Shown one piece after another: positions 28,197 to 36,914 of a stretch of 64,000 nt of DNA. The notes below the pieces were generated by a model. That model was not told where the DNA came from, did no database searches, and saw nothing but the letters and a program-made list of their open reading frames with translations. Each line of letters starts with the position of its first letter. Within the stretch, counting starts at the first letter, position 1. A program made the position numbers and the translations under genes. Origin of the DNA: Flavobacterium degerlachei (GTDB lineage Bacteria; Bacteroidota; Bacteroidia; Flavobacteriales; Flavobacteriaceae). The DNA is taken from positions 1 through 64,000 of the forward strand of contig NZ_FNMV01000008.1 in the NCBI RefSeq assembly GCF_900106645.1. The letters run 5' to 3'.

Positions 28197-29054
28197 TTAA
28201 ATCGCTTTCAGACTTAAATCCATATTATAAATAGAATGAGTCAAGGCTCCTGATGAAATATAATTGACACCACATTCCGCATAATTACGTACTGTTTCTT
28301 CGTTGATGTTCCCAGACGATTCAGTCAAACATTTGTCACCAATTAAATCTACTGCTTCTTTTGTAGTCTCGTAATCGAAATTATCCAAAAGGATTCTATA
28401 GACGCCTTCACATGCTAAAATTTCATTGACTTCATTAATGTCTCTGGCTTCAACAATAATTTTTAAATCCCGATTTTGTTCTTGAAGATACTTTTTTGTT
28501 TTAGATATGGCCAAAGTAATTCCTCCCGCAAAATCAATGTGGTTGTCTTTAAGCATAATCATATCATATAAAGCAAAACGGTGGTTTTCGCCTCCGCCCA
28601 GTTTTACTGCCCATTTTTCAGCGACACGAAAACCAGGAGTCGTTTTTCGAGTATCTAATATTTTTGTGTTAGTTCCTTCTAGCAGTTTGACATAACTGTT
28701 GGTTTTTGTAGCTATCGCTGACATGCGTTGCATTGAGTTCAACACTAACCTTTCAGCCTTTAAAATCGATTGTGAACTTCCCGACATATGAAAAACAATA
28801 TCGCCATACTTCACTGCTGCTCCATCCTCAATAAAAGTTTCAACTTGAAGTTTGGGATCCACATAATTAAAAATCATTTTAGCAAATTCCACTCCAGCAA
28901 TAATCCCTTCGTCTTTGACCAAAAGTTTTGCCTTCCCCTGAGCCGAAACCGGTATACAGGCGAGAGAGCTATGATCACCATCACCTACATCTTCGCGGAT
29001 AGCATTTGAAATTAAAATTTGTAACTCGTTTTGAAACTGGGCTTCGCTTATCAT
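28197..29054 (-). CDS. nadC: Nicotinate-nucleotide pyrophosphorylase (carboxylating)
   Basis: This enzyme converts quinolinate and PRPP to nicotinate mononucleotide in NAD synthesis. The 285-residue protein shows the family landmarks RLVLNSMQRMSAIAT, LDTRKTTPGFR, GGGENHRFALYDMIMLKDNH and ESSGNINEETV. Length is normal. No other NAD-synthesis gene is adjacent. A possible -7 box (TATTTTTG) lies about 200 bases upstream. Confidence 0.95.
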   Translation of the reverse strand: MISEAQFQNELQILISNAIREDVGDGDHSSLACIPVSAQGKAKLLVKDEGIIAGVEFAKMIFNYVDPKLQVETFIEDGAAVKYGDIVFHMSGSSQSILKAERLVLNSMQRMSAIATKTNSYVKLLEGTNTKILDTRKTTPGFRVAEKWAVKLGGGENHRFALYDMIMLKDNHIDFAGGITLAISKTKKYLQEQNRDLKIIVEARDINEVNEILACEGVYRILLDNFDYETTKEAVDLIGDKCLTESSGNINEETVRNYAECGVNYISSGALTHSIYNMDLSLKAI

Positions 29055-29402
29055 TTTTACATGGGTTTATCTACTGCTAAAGTAGGGTATATTTTGTGTA
29101 TTTGAAAATTTGTTTCTCGTAGAATTCGGGACTTTATGATTATATTCGCTTATAAAAAAGAAAATTTTCTTAATAGAACCGAACACTTTTTCTATAAAAA
29201 CCTAAATAACATATCGTTTTAGACAAATGTGTTCTTATAAAATAGTAGTGCAAAAATACAACACGAGTAAAAATATAATGAAGACACCGTGACTTTATTA
29301 TTAAATTAAAAAACAAAATCTCACAGTTAGCCTAATAACTGAGGGTATTCCTTTACAACAATCTAAGAAATAAACATTAATTTAGTTCCAAACTACAATC
29401 CT
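29055..29402. other. Intergenic region between nadC and the DUF2254 gene
   Basis: This 348-base divergent gap has no plausible gene. On the minus strand TATTTTTGCAC at 29258-29251 could be the nadC -7 box, without a clear TTG. A small hairpin, CAGTTA and TAACTG around 29324-29341, has no T-tract. Nothing else is recognisable. Confidence 0.4.
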
Positions 29403-30659
29403 ATGACCCAAAATATCGTTTTTGCTTTGAATCGCCTGAAAGAAAAACTTTGGCTCAGACCATTAATTTTTTGTGTACTATCCGTTTTTGGAGCACTACT
29501 TGCCAGCATAGCTGATAATAATAGACATCTTAACGAAATAGTTCCACAAATTAAAACAGAATCACTTGAACAGCTGTTAAGTACCATTTCGGGAAGTATG
29601 TTAGTGATTGCAATTTTTGCGGTAGGTTCCATGATATCTGCATTTTCGGCAGCAAGTAATACAGCCACTCCACGTTCGTTTAAACTAATTACAGCTGATG
29701 ATGTTTCGCAAAATGCGCTTTCCGTTTTCATAGGATCTTTTATCTACAGTATTGTAGCAATGGTTGCATTAAATAATGGTTATTACGGCAAAGCGGGACA
29801 CTTCATATTATTTTTATTCACCTTGCTCTTTTTTGCTTTAGTAATCCTGACTTTTTTGCGTTGGGTTGAGCGTATATCAAAGCTTGGGAGAATGGGACAT
29901 ACTATCAAGTTAGTTGAAGATGCCACTACCAATGCACTTAAAATCCGGCTTGAATTTCCAACCTTAAACGGAATTGCTATAAACTCCAATCAAGAAAAAG
30001 GCTTAGCCATATATAGCGATACTACAGCCTATGTGCAACAAATAAATATTTCCAGATTACAAAAAATTGCTGAAACACTTGATGCAATCATAACGGTAAA
30101 TGCAATTCCTGGGAGCTTTGCAACATTAGATAAACCGTTATTTTATATTCTGTTTAAGAGTACAGTTTCGGAAAAACTAGATTATAAAGAACTAAAAAAA
30201 GCCTTTACAATGGGCGATATGCGCTATTTTGACGAAGATCCCCGTTTTGGACTGATAACATTGAGTGAGATTGCCAGTAGAGCTTTATCACCTGCAGTCA
30301 ATGATCCTGGAACGGCTATACAAATCATTGGCAGCTACGTTCGTCTGTTTTCATTATGGGATAAAATCTCTGCAGATAAAAATCCTAAAAAAGATATTTA
30401 TGATCGTATAGCCGTCCCTAAGATTAGTATTGATGATTTATTTATAGATGCTTTTAGACCTATTTCCAGAGACGGCGCAGGAAACATTGAAGTAATGATA
30501 CGTCTACAAAAAGCATTCAATTCCATTTCAAGAATTGATAATATTGATTTAAAAAAAGCCTGTTTACTGCATTCTCAAGAAGGCTTTGAAAGAGCCAAAC
30601 AAGAAATGAAATACGAAATGGATCTCGAAGTATTAAAAGAACAATGTTTATTTGCATAA
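29403..30659 (+). CDS. DUF2254 family membrane protein
   Basis: The 418-residue protein has four membrane segments in its first 165 residues (LIFCVLSVFGALLASIAD, MLVIAIFAVGSMISAF, VFIGSFIYSIVAMVAL, FILFLFTLLFFALVILTF). A soluble C-terminal half follows, with RALSPAVNDPGTAIQIIGSY, a hallmark of DUF2254. Function is unknown. The mechanosensitive-channel gene follows after 51 bases, so the two probably form an envelope-stress or osmotic pair. Confidence 0.82.
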   Translation: MTQNIVFALNRLKEKLWLRPLIFCVLSVFGALLASIADNNRHLNEIVPQIKTESLEQLLSTISGSMLVIAIFAVGSMISAFSAASNTATPRSFKLITADDVSQNALSVFIGSFIYSIVAMVALNNGYYGKAGHFILFLFTLLFFALVILTFLRWVERISKLGRMGHTIKLVEDATTNALKIRLEFPTLNGIAINSNQEKGLAIYSDTTAYVQQINISRLQKIAETLDAIITVNAIPGSFATLDKPLFYILFKSTVSEKLDYKELKKAFTMGDMRYFDEDPRFGLITLSEIASRALSPAVNDPGTAIQIIGSYVRLFSLWDKISADKNPKKDIYDRIAVPKISIDDLFIDAFRPISRDGAGNIEVMIRLQKAFNSISRIDNIDLKKACLLHSQEGFERAKQEMKYEMDLEVLKEQCLFA

Positions 30660-30710
30660 CAACTCATAGATTAAAAGCACTAGTTTCAATTACCCTAACT
30701 GAATTTATCG

Positions 30711-32669
30711 ATGACAGAAAATCACAATCATTTCCAAAATAAAAAAAGTTGTCTTACGCTAAATTGTGGCAAACAATTTCCTATTTCCGCTGCGGTAAAA
30801 ATGCTTGCTATCAGTTTTTTTACACTGCTTTTTTCGACCGTGTCATTTGCTCAGGACGATGCCAATAATAAAAAGAATGACTCGGTTAACACTTCGCTAA
30901 TACAAACATTTAATAAAAAGCTTAGCCTAATTGAAGGACAGCGGATTACTGATTCTATTAAGCGAGTAGCACTTGAGCAGCAACTTTTGTCATTAAAAAC
31001 AACTGACAATCTCAAGAAGGATGAATTGCAAAAACAATTGCAAGCATTAAATGAGAAAGAATCACTGCGTCTGGCTGAGAAGAAAGCACAAATTCATGCT
31101 ATGAGGCTTACAGCCAAAGGGTATCCTGTAACAGGTTTTTTTAAAGATACCTTGTTTAATGTATATAGTAAACTAGGGAGCTTTTCTGCAAAAGACAGAG
31201 CCGATGCGATTAGTACTCGAATAAAAAAACTTTCCGATTATTACAGCTTTAAAGCTGATTCCTTAAAAATTACAGAATCTGAAACCACAGTCGACTTAGT
31301 TTATGGAGAAAGTATCATTATCAGCGTTTCAGAAAATGACGCTCTGTGGAATAACTCAACTAAAGAAGCTCTTGCTGAAAAATACAAAATTTTGATTGCT
31401 AACGCTGTAACAAACTATAGGAATGAAACCAGTTTATCGACACTAGCAAAAGAGATTGGTTTAGCTCTGCTTGTTTTGGTTATAATGGGCGCTTTAATTG
31501 CATATGTGAGGAAGCTTTTTCTTTGGACTGCCAATAAAATAAAAGACCAGGAAGGCAAACGCATTCACGGAATAAAAATCAGGAATTTCACTCTGTTCGA
31601 TGCCAGTCAACAAGTAAATGCATTACTAAATGTGAATACAATCTTGAAGTGGGTTTTCATATTACTATTAGTATATATTGCGCTACCTATTCTGTTTGGC
31701 ATATTTCCTTGGACAAAGGATTTTGCCGGGACTCTTTTTGGCTACATCTTAAATCCACTTAAAAAAATTATAATTGGATTTTGGAATTACTTGCCTAACC
31801 TTATTACAATTCTGGTTATCATTTTCGTTTTCCGTTATGTATTAAAGGGAATTCGATTCCTGAAAGACGAAATCGAAAAGGGAAATTTAGAATTGTCTGG
31901 CTTTTACCCTGATTGGGCTAACCCGACATATCAAATCATTCGGGTAATTGTCTTTGCATTTATGGTAGTGGTGATTTTCCCTTACCTTCCCGGAAGCGAT
32001 TCTCCAGTATTTCAAGGAGTTTCCGTTTTTCTGGGTTTCCTATTTACCTTTGGATCAGCAGGGTCTCTTTCTAATATTATTGCTGGTTTAATCCTTACTT
32101 ATATGCGATTATTTAAAATTGGTGACCGCGTGAAAATTGGTGACGTAGTGGGTGATGTGATCGAAAAATCATTATTGGTCACCCGAATCAGAACCATTAA
32201 AAATGAAATTATTTCCATTCCTAACTCAACAGTAATGGGCAGTCATACTATAAATTATAGAAGTGATGCACCTGAAAAAGGTCTGATTATCCATTCCACC
32301 ATAACCATTGGTTACGACGTGCCATGGAAGGACATGCATCAGGCGCTAATTGATGCCGCATCAAAAACAGATTTAGTTTTGCAGGAACCAAAACCTTTTG
32401 TGCTTCAAACCAGTCTGGATGACTTTTTTGTTTCTTATGAAATCAACGCTTACATTAAAGAACCCAATAAACAAGCGGTAATTTACTCTATGCTGCATCA
32501 AAACATTCAGGATATTTGCAATGAAAGAGGTATTGAAATCATGTCGCCACATTACCGAGCTGCCAGAGATGGGAACAACTCAACAATTCCAGCAAACTAT
32601 TTGGGCAAGGAATATAAAGCTCCATCATTTAATGTGAACTTCAAAAGTGTTCCGCAGGATAAGCAATAA
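30711..32669 (+). CDS. Mechanosensitive ion channel family protein (MscS type)
   Basis: The 652-residue protein has an N-terminal export signal (hydrophobic run about 31-48, ending SFAQ). A charged, coiled-coil-like periplasmic region (about 50-240) is followed by about five membrane segments. The MscS pore and beta domain lie at roughly 445-530 (SAGSLSNIIAGLILTYMRLF, GDRVKIGDVVGDVIEKSLLV, IPNSTVMG). It is larger than minimal MscS, like the extended MscK/YbdG-type channels. An in-frame ATG 90 bases downstream (30801) is an alternative start. Confidence 0.88.
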   Translation: MTENHNHFQNKKSCLTLNCGKQFPISAAVKMLAISFFTLLFSTVSFAQDDANNKKNDSVNTSLIQTFNKKLSLIEGQRITDSIKRVALEQQLLSLKTTDNLKKDELQKQLQALNEKESLRLAEKKAQIHAMRLTAKGYPVTGFFKDTLFNVYSKLGSFSAKDRADAISTRIKKLSDYYSFKADSLKITESETTVDLVYGESIIISVSENDALWNNSTKEALAEKYKILIANAVTNYRNETSLSTLAKEIGLALLVLVIMGALIAYVRKLFLWTANKIKDQEGKRIHGIKIRNFTLFDASQQVNALLNVNTILKWVFILLLVYIALPILFGIFPWTKDFAGTLFGYILNPLKKIIIGFWNYLPNLITILVIIFVFRYVLKGIRFLKDEIEKGNLELSGFYPDWANPTYQIIRVIVFAFMVVVIFPYLPGSDSPVFQGVSVFLGFLFTFGSAGSLSNIIAGLILTYMRLFKIGDRVKIGDVVGDVIEKSLLVTRIRTIKNEIISIPNSTVMGSHTINYRSDAPEKGLIIHSTITIGYDVPWKDMHQALIDAASKTDLVLQEPKPFVLQTSLDDFFVSYEINAYIKEPNKQAVIYSMLHQNIQDICNERGIEIMSPHYRAARDGNNSTIPANYLGKEYKAPSFNVNFKSVPQDKQ

Positions 32670-32783
32670 AATCTTCGAGTATGTAAGCTAAATAAGATTT
32701 AAAAATGCGACAATAGCTGCAGCGCTTTTACGTAAAATATAACGCATTATAAAAACTCGATTTTTTTTAATCTTATAATCCAT

Positions 32784-32791
32784 TATCTTTG
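32784..32791 (+). promoter_or_regulatory. -7 box, candidate promoter of the adenosine deaminase-like gene
   Basis: TATCTTTG followed by CC lies 92 bases upstream of the start. The -33 region is T-rich but has no clean TTG. Confidence 0.45.
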
Positions 32792-32882
32792 CCACCGTTT
32801 TAGAGTGAATTGAATGTTAAAGGATTAAGCTTGACCGTAAATCACTTACAAATACAAAACAGTTATTGACTAAACCCAACCT

Positions 32883-34301
32883 ATGAAATTATATTTTGCA
32901 CTGCTTTTTTCCGCTATATTAAATTTTGGCTACTCTCAAACTGCCAATACTTATTTTGAAAAAATTCGAAATAATGAAGCTGAACTAACAGCATTCTTTT
33001 CTCAAATGCCTAAAGGAGGTGATTTACACCACCATTACAGTGGGTCTATTTATGCTGAGCCTATTTTAGAAGATGCAATAAATGAAGATTTCTACCTGAA
33101 TACTGTAACTATGCAAGTGCTTAAGGAGAAACCCTTAGATGGGAATTGGGAATTATTTTCGACATTAAAAAGTCAAGGACAATTACCGTATTACAAACAA
33201 AAAATAATGGAGAAATGGTCCGTTAAGGATTATAATAACGTTGATTATCCTTCTGACAAGCTGTTTTTCGAATCCTTTGATAAATTTAGTCCTGCAATTG
33301 TTGGTCATTTTGGAGAAGGATTACTAGAGTTAAAAAACCGAGCCATTAAGGAAAATGTAAGTTATATTGAAACGCAATTATCTACGATACCTTGTGATAT
33401 TGATGTCAATGAGCTGACGGATTACAATCAAAAATTGAGGAAATTGGCCATTAACAAAGATGAAGATGGAATCAACCAAATGCTAGATTCCATATATGCT
33501 ATTTTAATTCAAGAAGGAGCTCCAGCTTATGCGGAAGATTTCAATACTAACTTTGTTACTAAACTCCACAACGACCTCAAAATCGATGATGCTCGTTTTA
33601 CAATGCGATACCAAAATTTTGTATTGCGATTTATGGAGCCGGTAGATTTGTTTAAAAATCTAGTTGTTGCTTTTATTTCTGCAGATAGTAGTCCACTTAT
33701 GGCGGGAGTCAATATCGTTTCACCAGAAGATGGCGAAACTTCCATGAAAGATTATTGGTTACAAATGGTTATGTTCAACTATTGCCATAACCGCTACCCT
33801 ACTGTTAAATATTCGATGCATGCTGGTGAACTTACATTAGGGCTAGTACAACCCGAAGATCTTACTTGGCATATTAGAGATGCTGTTTACACTGCTGGAG
33901 CATACAGAATAGGCCATGGAGTAGATCTTGCGTATGAAGAAAACCCGTATGAGCTTTTGCGTTATATGGCAAAAAACAGCATTGCAATCGAGATAAATTT
34001 AGTGAGTAATGAGTTTATTTTAAAAATAAAAGACAGCCGTCATCCATTCTCTTTATACAAAGAATTTGGAGTCCCTATAGTAATCAGCACTGATGATGCC
34101 GGAATATTGAGAACTAATATGACGGAACAATATGTCTTGTTAGCCAAAAGATACAAGAATGTATCCTACGCAAACATCAAAAAATATGTTTACAACAGTA
34201 TCTTCTATAGTTTTATAAAAGATGAGGCTGTTAAAAAGCAATTATTAGTAGATCTTGACCTTCGATTTACTGCTTTTGAAGCTAATTTTCCAATAAAATA
34301 A
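32883..34301 (+). CDS. Exported adenosine deaminase-like amidohydrolase
   Basis: The 472-residue protein has a signal peptide (about 1-19, GYSQ), so it acts outside the cytoplasm. All zinc and catalytic residues of adenosine deaminases are visible: H49-x-H51 (KGGDLHHHYSG), H313 with E316 (MHAGE), H345 (IGHGVD) and D404-D405 (STDDAG). An insertion makes it longer than cytoplasmic enzymes. It probably deaminates extracellular adenosine or a related purine. It lies 6 bases before rlmH. Confidence 0.85.
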   Translation: MKLYFALLFSAILNFGYSQTANTYFEKIRNNEAELTAFFSQMPKGGDLHHHYSGSIYAEPILEDAINEDFYLNTVTMQVLKEKPLDGNWELFSTLKSQGQLPYYKQKIMEKWSVKDYNNVDYPSDKLFFESFDKFSPAIVGHFGEGLLELKNRAIKENVSYIETQLSTIPCDIDVNELTDYNQKLRKLAINKDEDGINQMLDSIYAILIQEGAPAYAEDFNTNFVTKLHNDLKIDDARFTMRYQNFVLRFMEPVDLFKNLVVAFISADSSPLMAGVNIVSPEDGETSMKDYWLQMVMFNYCHNRYPTVKYSMHAGELTLGLVQPEDLTWHIRDAVYTAGAYRIGHGVDLAYEENPYELLRYMAKNSIAIEINLVSNEFILKIKDSRHPFSLYKEFGVPIVISTDDAGILRTNMTEQYVLLAKRYKNVSYANIKKYVYNSIFYSFIKDEAVKKQLLVDLDLRFTAFEANFPIK

Positions 34302-34307
34302 AACAGA

Positions 34308-34781
34308 ATGAACATCAAACTTATCGCTATTGGCAAAACCGACAATAAAGCATTGCAATCTTTAATTGACGATTACACCAAACGTTTGTCTTTTTACATC
34401 AAGTTCGATTTAGAGATCATTCCCGACATTAAGAATGTAAAAAACTTATCTGAAAGCCAGCAAAAGGAAAAAGAAGGTGAATTAATCTTGTCAAAACTAA
34501 CACCTACAGACCAACTTATTTTATTGGACGAAAACGGGAAAAATTTCTCCAGTGTAGGTTTTTCAGAGGAATTACAAAAGAAAATGAATTCAGGTGTAAA
34601 GACTTTAGTTTTTGTTATTGGAGGACCTTATGGTTTTTCGGATACGGTTTATGCTAAAGCGCAAGGGAAGATTTCACTTTCACTTATGACCTTTTCACAC
34701 CAAATGGTGCGTTTATTTTTTATTGAACAGTTGTATCGCGGTTTTACCATTTTGAAAAATGAACCTTATCATCACCAATAA
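34308..34781 (+). CDS. rlmH: 23S rRNA (pseudouridine1915-N3)-methyltransferase
   Basis: This 157-residue SPOUT-class methyltransferase has the typical knot motifs VFVIGGPYGFSD and LSLMTFSHQMVRLFFIEQLY and ends GFTILKNEPYHHQ, a nearly invariant tail. It modifies helix 69 of 23S rRNA. It probably shares a transcript with the preceding deaminase gene. Confidence 0.96.
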   Translation: MNIKLIAIGKTDNKALQSLIDDYTKRLSFYIKFDLEIIPDIKNVKNLSESQQKEKEGELILSKLTPTDQLILLDENGKNFSSVGFSEELQKKMNSGVKTLVFVIGGPYGFSDTVYAKAQGKISLSLMTFSHQMVRLFFIEQLYRGFTILKNEPYHHQ

Positions 34782-34820
34782 ATTTTTAGTTTAAGGTTTT
34801 CTCTGTTTAAAGTTTCTGGT

Positions 34821-35432
34821 TTAGAATATGAAATTTTCATTAGTTTCTAATTTGATCGAATGAAGGAAGATTATATTTTTTAAATAAGAATCAAAGGACA
34901 TTTCTTTATCAAAGCACAATTGGTATAGAGTTGATTTATCAGCTTTATTTTCCAAATAGCCTTCTAGTTCTTCTTGTTTTACTATTACATTATTTACTAG
35001 AATTTCATTCTTCTTATTAAAAAAAATACTGGTTCCACTTGGCTTTTCTAATTTATAGTACACTTTCGTAAAAGGAATAAAAGCCATATTCTTACCAATA
35101 CTATCAGCGTAGGAATAATAATTTTCCGCTTTTTCATTTTTATGCGCCTTTTCTTTTCGCTTCTTATCTTGCAATTTCATCACTTGTGGAATTACAATTC
35201 GCAAAGGCAAACGCTTGTCTATATTGAAAATCCAATTGGTAGTGATAATACTATTTTTCCTGTTGACTTCGGTCAAAGTATCTTTATCGTTTGTTCTAAA
35301 AAAAATATAGATTGGCGAATGGTCTTCAATATTACTAACAATAGTTTTGTCTGATTTTGGTAATAATATGTCTTCTTTATTTCCACAAGACATTAAAATA
35401 AAAAGAACAATCAAGCTTAGGTATTTCATCAT
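34821..35432 (-). CDS. Lipoprotein of unknown function
   Basis: The 203-residue protein has a short lipoprotein signal ending FILMSC (lipidation at about C16). The mature region is basic and shows no motif that I recognise. Its start overlaps the folP stop in a TAATG arrangement, so translation is coupled and it forms an operon with folP. A second ATG three bases downstream (35429) is equally possible as start. Confidence 0.7.
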   Translation of the reverse strand: MMKYLSLIVLFILMSCGNKEDILLPKSDKTIVSNIEDHSPIYIFFRTNDKDTLTEVNRKNSIITTNWIFNIDKRLPLRIVIPQVMKLQDKKRKEKAHKNEKAENYYSYADSIGKNMAFIPFTKVYYKLEKPSGTSIFFNKKNEILVNNVIVKQEELEGYLENKADKSTLYQLCFDKEMSFDSYLKNIIFLHSIKLETNENFIF

Positions 35433-36268
35433 TATAAATTAATTTTATTAAATAGTGTAACTGACTCCATTGCTTCTTTTACATCATGAACACGTAAAAT
35501 TTTTGCTCCCTTAGTCAATGAAATTGTATTAAGAACCGTTGTTCCATTTAAAGCTTTATTCGAACTAATATTCAAAGATTTAGTAATCATTGATTTTCTA
35601 GAAACACCTACTAATAAAGGCAATTCTAGCATTTCAAATAACTCTAATTTTTTCAACACTTCATAATTTTGCTCTAGGTTTTTGGCAAAGCCAAATCCAG
35701 GATCAACTATCAAATCGTTAATACCTAAACTTCTGGCTTTATGAATTCTCTCTGAAAAATAGAAAAGCATTTCTTTGACGATATCGTCGTAATGCGTCAT
35801 ACTTTGCATTGTTTGCGGTGTTCCGCGCATGTGCATCATTATGTATGGCACATTATACTTTGCCACGACTTCCATCATTTTATCGTCTAACATTCCTGCC
35901 GAAATATCATTTACAATTGCTGCACCATTATCGATACAAGCAACCGCCACTTCACTTCTAAAAGTGTCAATTGAAAGCAATGCTTCGGGATAATGTTTCA
36001 AGATAGACTGAACCACAGGAACAATTCTATTAAGCTCTTCCTCCTCCCTAACGAACTCGGCACTAGGTTTACTGGAATAGCCTCCTATATCAATAAATGT
36101 AGCACCATCACTTAGCATTTTTTCTACCTGAGAAAGCATTTCACTTTCTCCAGATGGTCCAGGATTGTACCTTCCACCATCAAAAAAGGAGTTAGGGGTT
36201 ACATTCAAAATTCCCATTACTTTGGGAGTTGCTAAGTCTATCAGTTGGCCTTTGCAGTTAATAGTCAT
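35432..36268 (-). CDS. folP: Dihydropteroate synthase
   Basis: This enzyme makes 7,8-dihydropteroate from p-aminobenzoate and hydroxymethyl-dihydropterin diphosphate in folate synthesis, and is the sulfonamide target. The 278-residue TIM barrel has GILNVTPNSFFDGG, DIGGYSSKP, DPGFGFAKN and VGVSRKSM, all hallmark loops. Its stop overlaps the lipoprotein start. It is divergent from the DUF1599 gene. Confidence 0.96.
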   Translation of the reverse strand: MTINCKGQLIDLATPKVMGILNVTPNSFFDGGRYNPGPSGESEMLSQVEKMLSDGATFIDIGGYSSKPSAEFVREEEELNRIVPVVQSILKHYPEALLSIDTFRSEVAVACIDNGAAIVNDISAGMLDDKMMEVVAKYNVPYIMMHMRGTPQTMQSMTHYDDIVKEMLFYFSERIHKARSLGINDLIVDPGFGFAKNLEQNYEVLKKLELFEMLELPLLVGVSRKSMITKSLNISSNKALNGTTVLNTISLTKGAKILRVHDVKEAMESVTLFNKINL

Positions 36269-36319
36269 TTGTTTACAATTTTAAAGACTTCAAAATTCCA
36301 CATTCAAAAAAAAATATGT

Positions 36320-36327
36320 TATTTTTG
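36320..36327 (+). promoter_or_regulatory. -7 box, candidate promoter of the DUF1599 gene
   Basis: TATTTTTG matches TAnnTTTG and lies 30 bases before the ATG at 36358. No TTG is found at the expected distance. If used, it rules out the upstream ATG at 36316. Confidence 0.45.
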
Positions 36328-36357
36328 AGAAAATTTTTAGACAAATATACACCAATA

Positions 36358-36900
36358 ATGAAGAATACTTCTCAAGAATACGATAAGGTAATTGCGATTT
36401 GTCGTTCGCTCTTTATCAACAAAATGACAGATTATGGTAGTGCTTGGCGCATACTTAGATTGCCTTCCCTAACCGACCAAATATTCATAAAAGCACAAAG
36501 AATCAGAAGTTTACAAGAAAATGAAGTTCGAAAAGTAAACGAAGATGAAACTGGCGAATTCATAGGTATCATCAATTACTCCATCATGGCTTTAATCCAA
36601 TTGGAATTAGGTGTAGCAGACCAACCAGATTTAGATGTTGAAAAAGCTACCGAATTATATGACGCCAAAATCAAACTTACCAAAGAGTTGATGGAAAATA
36701 AAAATCATGATTACGGTGAAGCTTGGCGCGAAATGCGTGTGAGTTCACTCACCGATCTGATTCTGCAAAAACTACTTCGTGTCAAACAAATTGAAGACAA
36801 TAAAGGAAAAACAATCGTTTCTGAAGGCATCGACGCTAACTATCAAGATATGATCAACTATGCTATTTTCGCATTGATCTTAATGGGTTTCGGTAAATAA
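36358..36900 (+). CDS. DUF1599 protein (nucleotide modification-associated domain 1), duplicated
   Basis: The 180-residue protein consists of two tandem copies of one domain. Copy one has DYGSAWRILRLPSLTDQI and copy two DYGEAWREMRVSSLTDLI. Each is followed by a K/R-rich helix and an INY-(S/A)-I-(M/F)-ALI helix. The domain has been called nucleotide modification-associated domain 1 from its occurrence near base-modification genes, but its activity is unknown to me. I chose the ATG at 36358 (MKNTSQEYDKVI) because a -7 box lies between it and the upstream ATG at 36316. Confidence 0.8.
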   Translation: MKNTSQEYDKVIAICRSLFINKMTDYGSAWRILRLPSLTDQIFIKAQRIRSLQENEVRKVNEDETGEFIGIINYSIMALIQLELGVADQPDLDVEKATELYDAKIKLTKELMENKNHDYGEAWREMRVSSLTDLILQKLLRVKQIEDNKGKTIVSEGIDANYQDMINYAIFALILMGFGK

Positions 36901-36914
36901 AAATAAAATCAAAC

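Noticed and set aside
36316..36357. Upstream ATG of the DUF1599 gene
   Set aside because: A TATTTTTG promoter box overlaps it, and the ATG at 36358 begins the recognisable domain.
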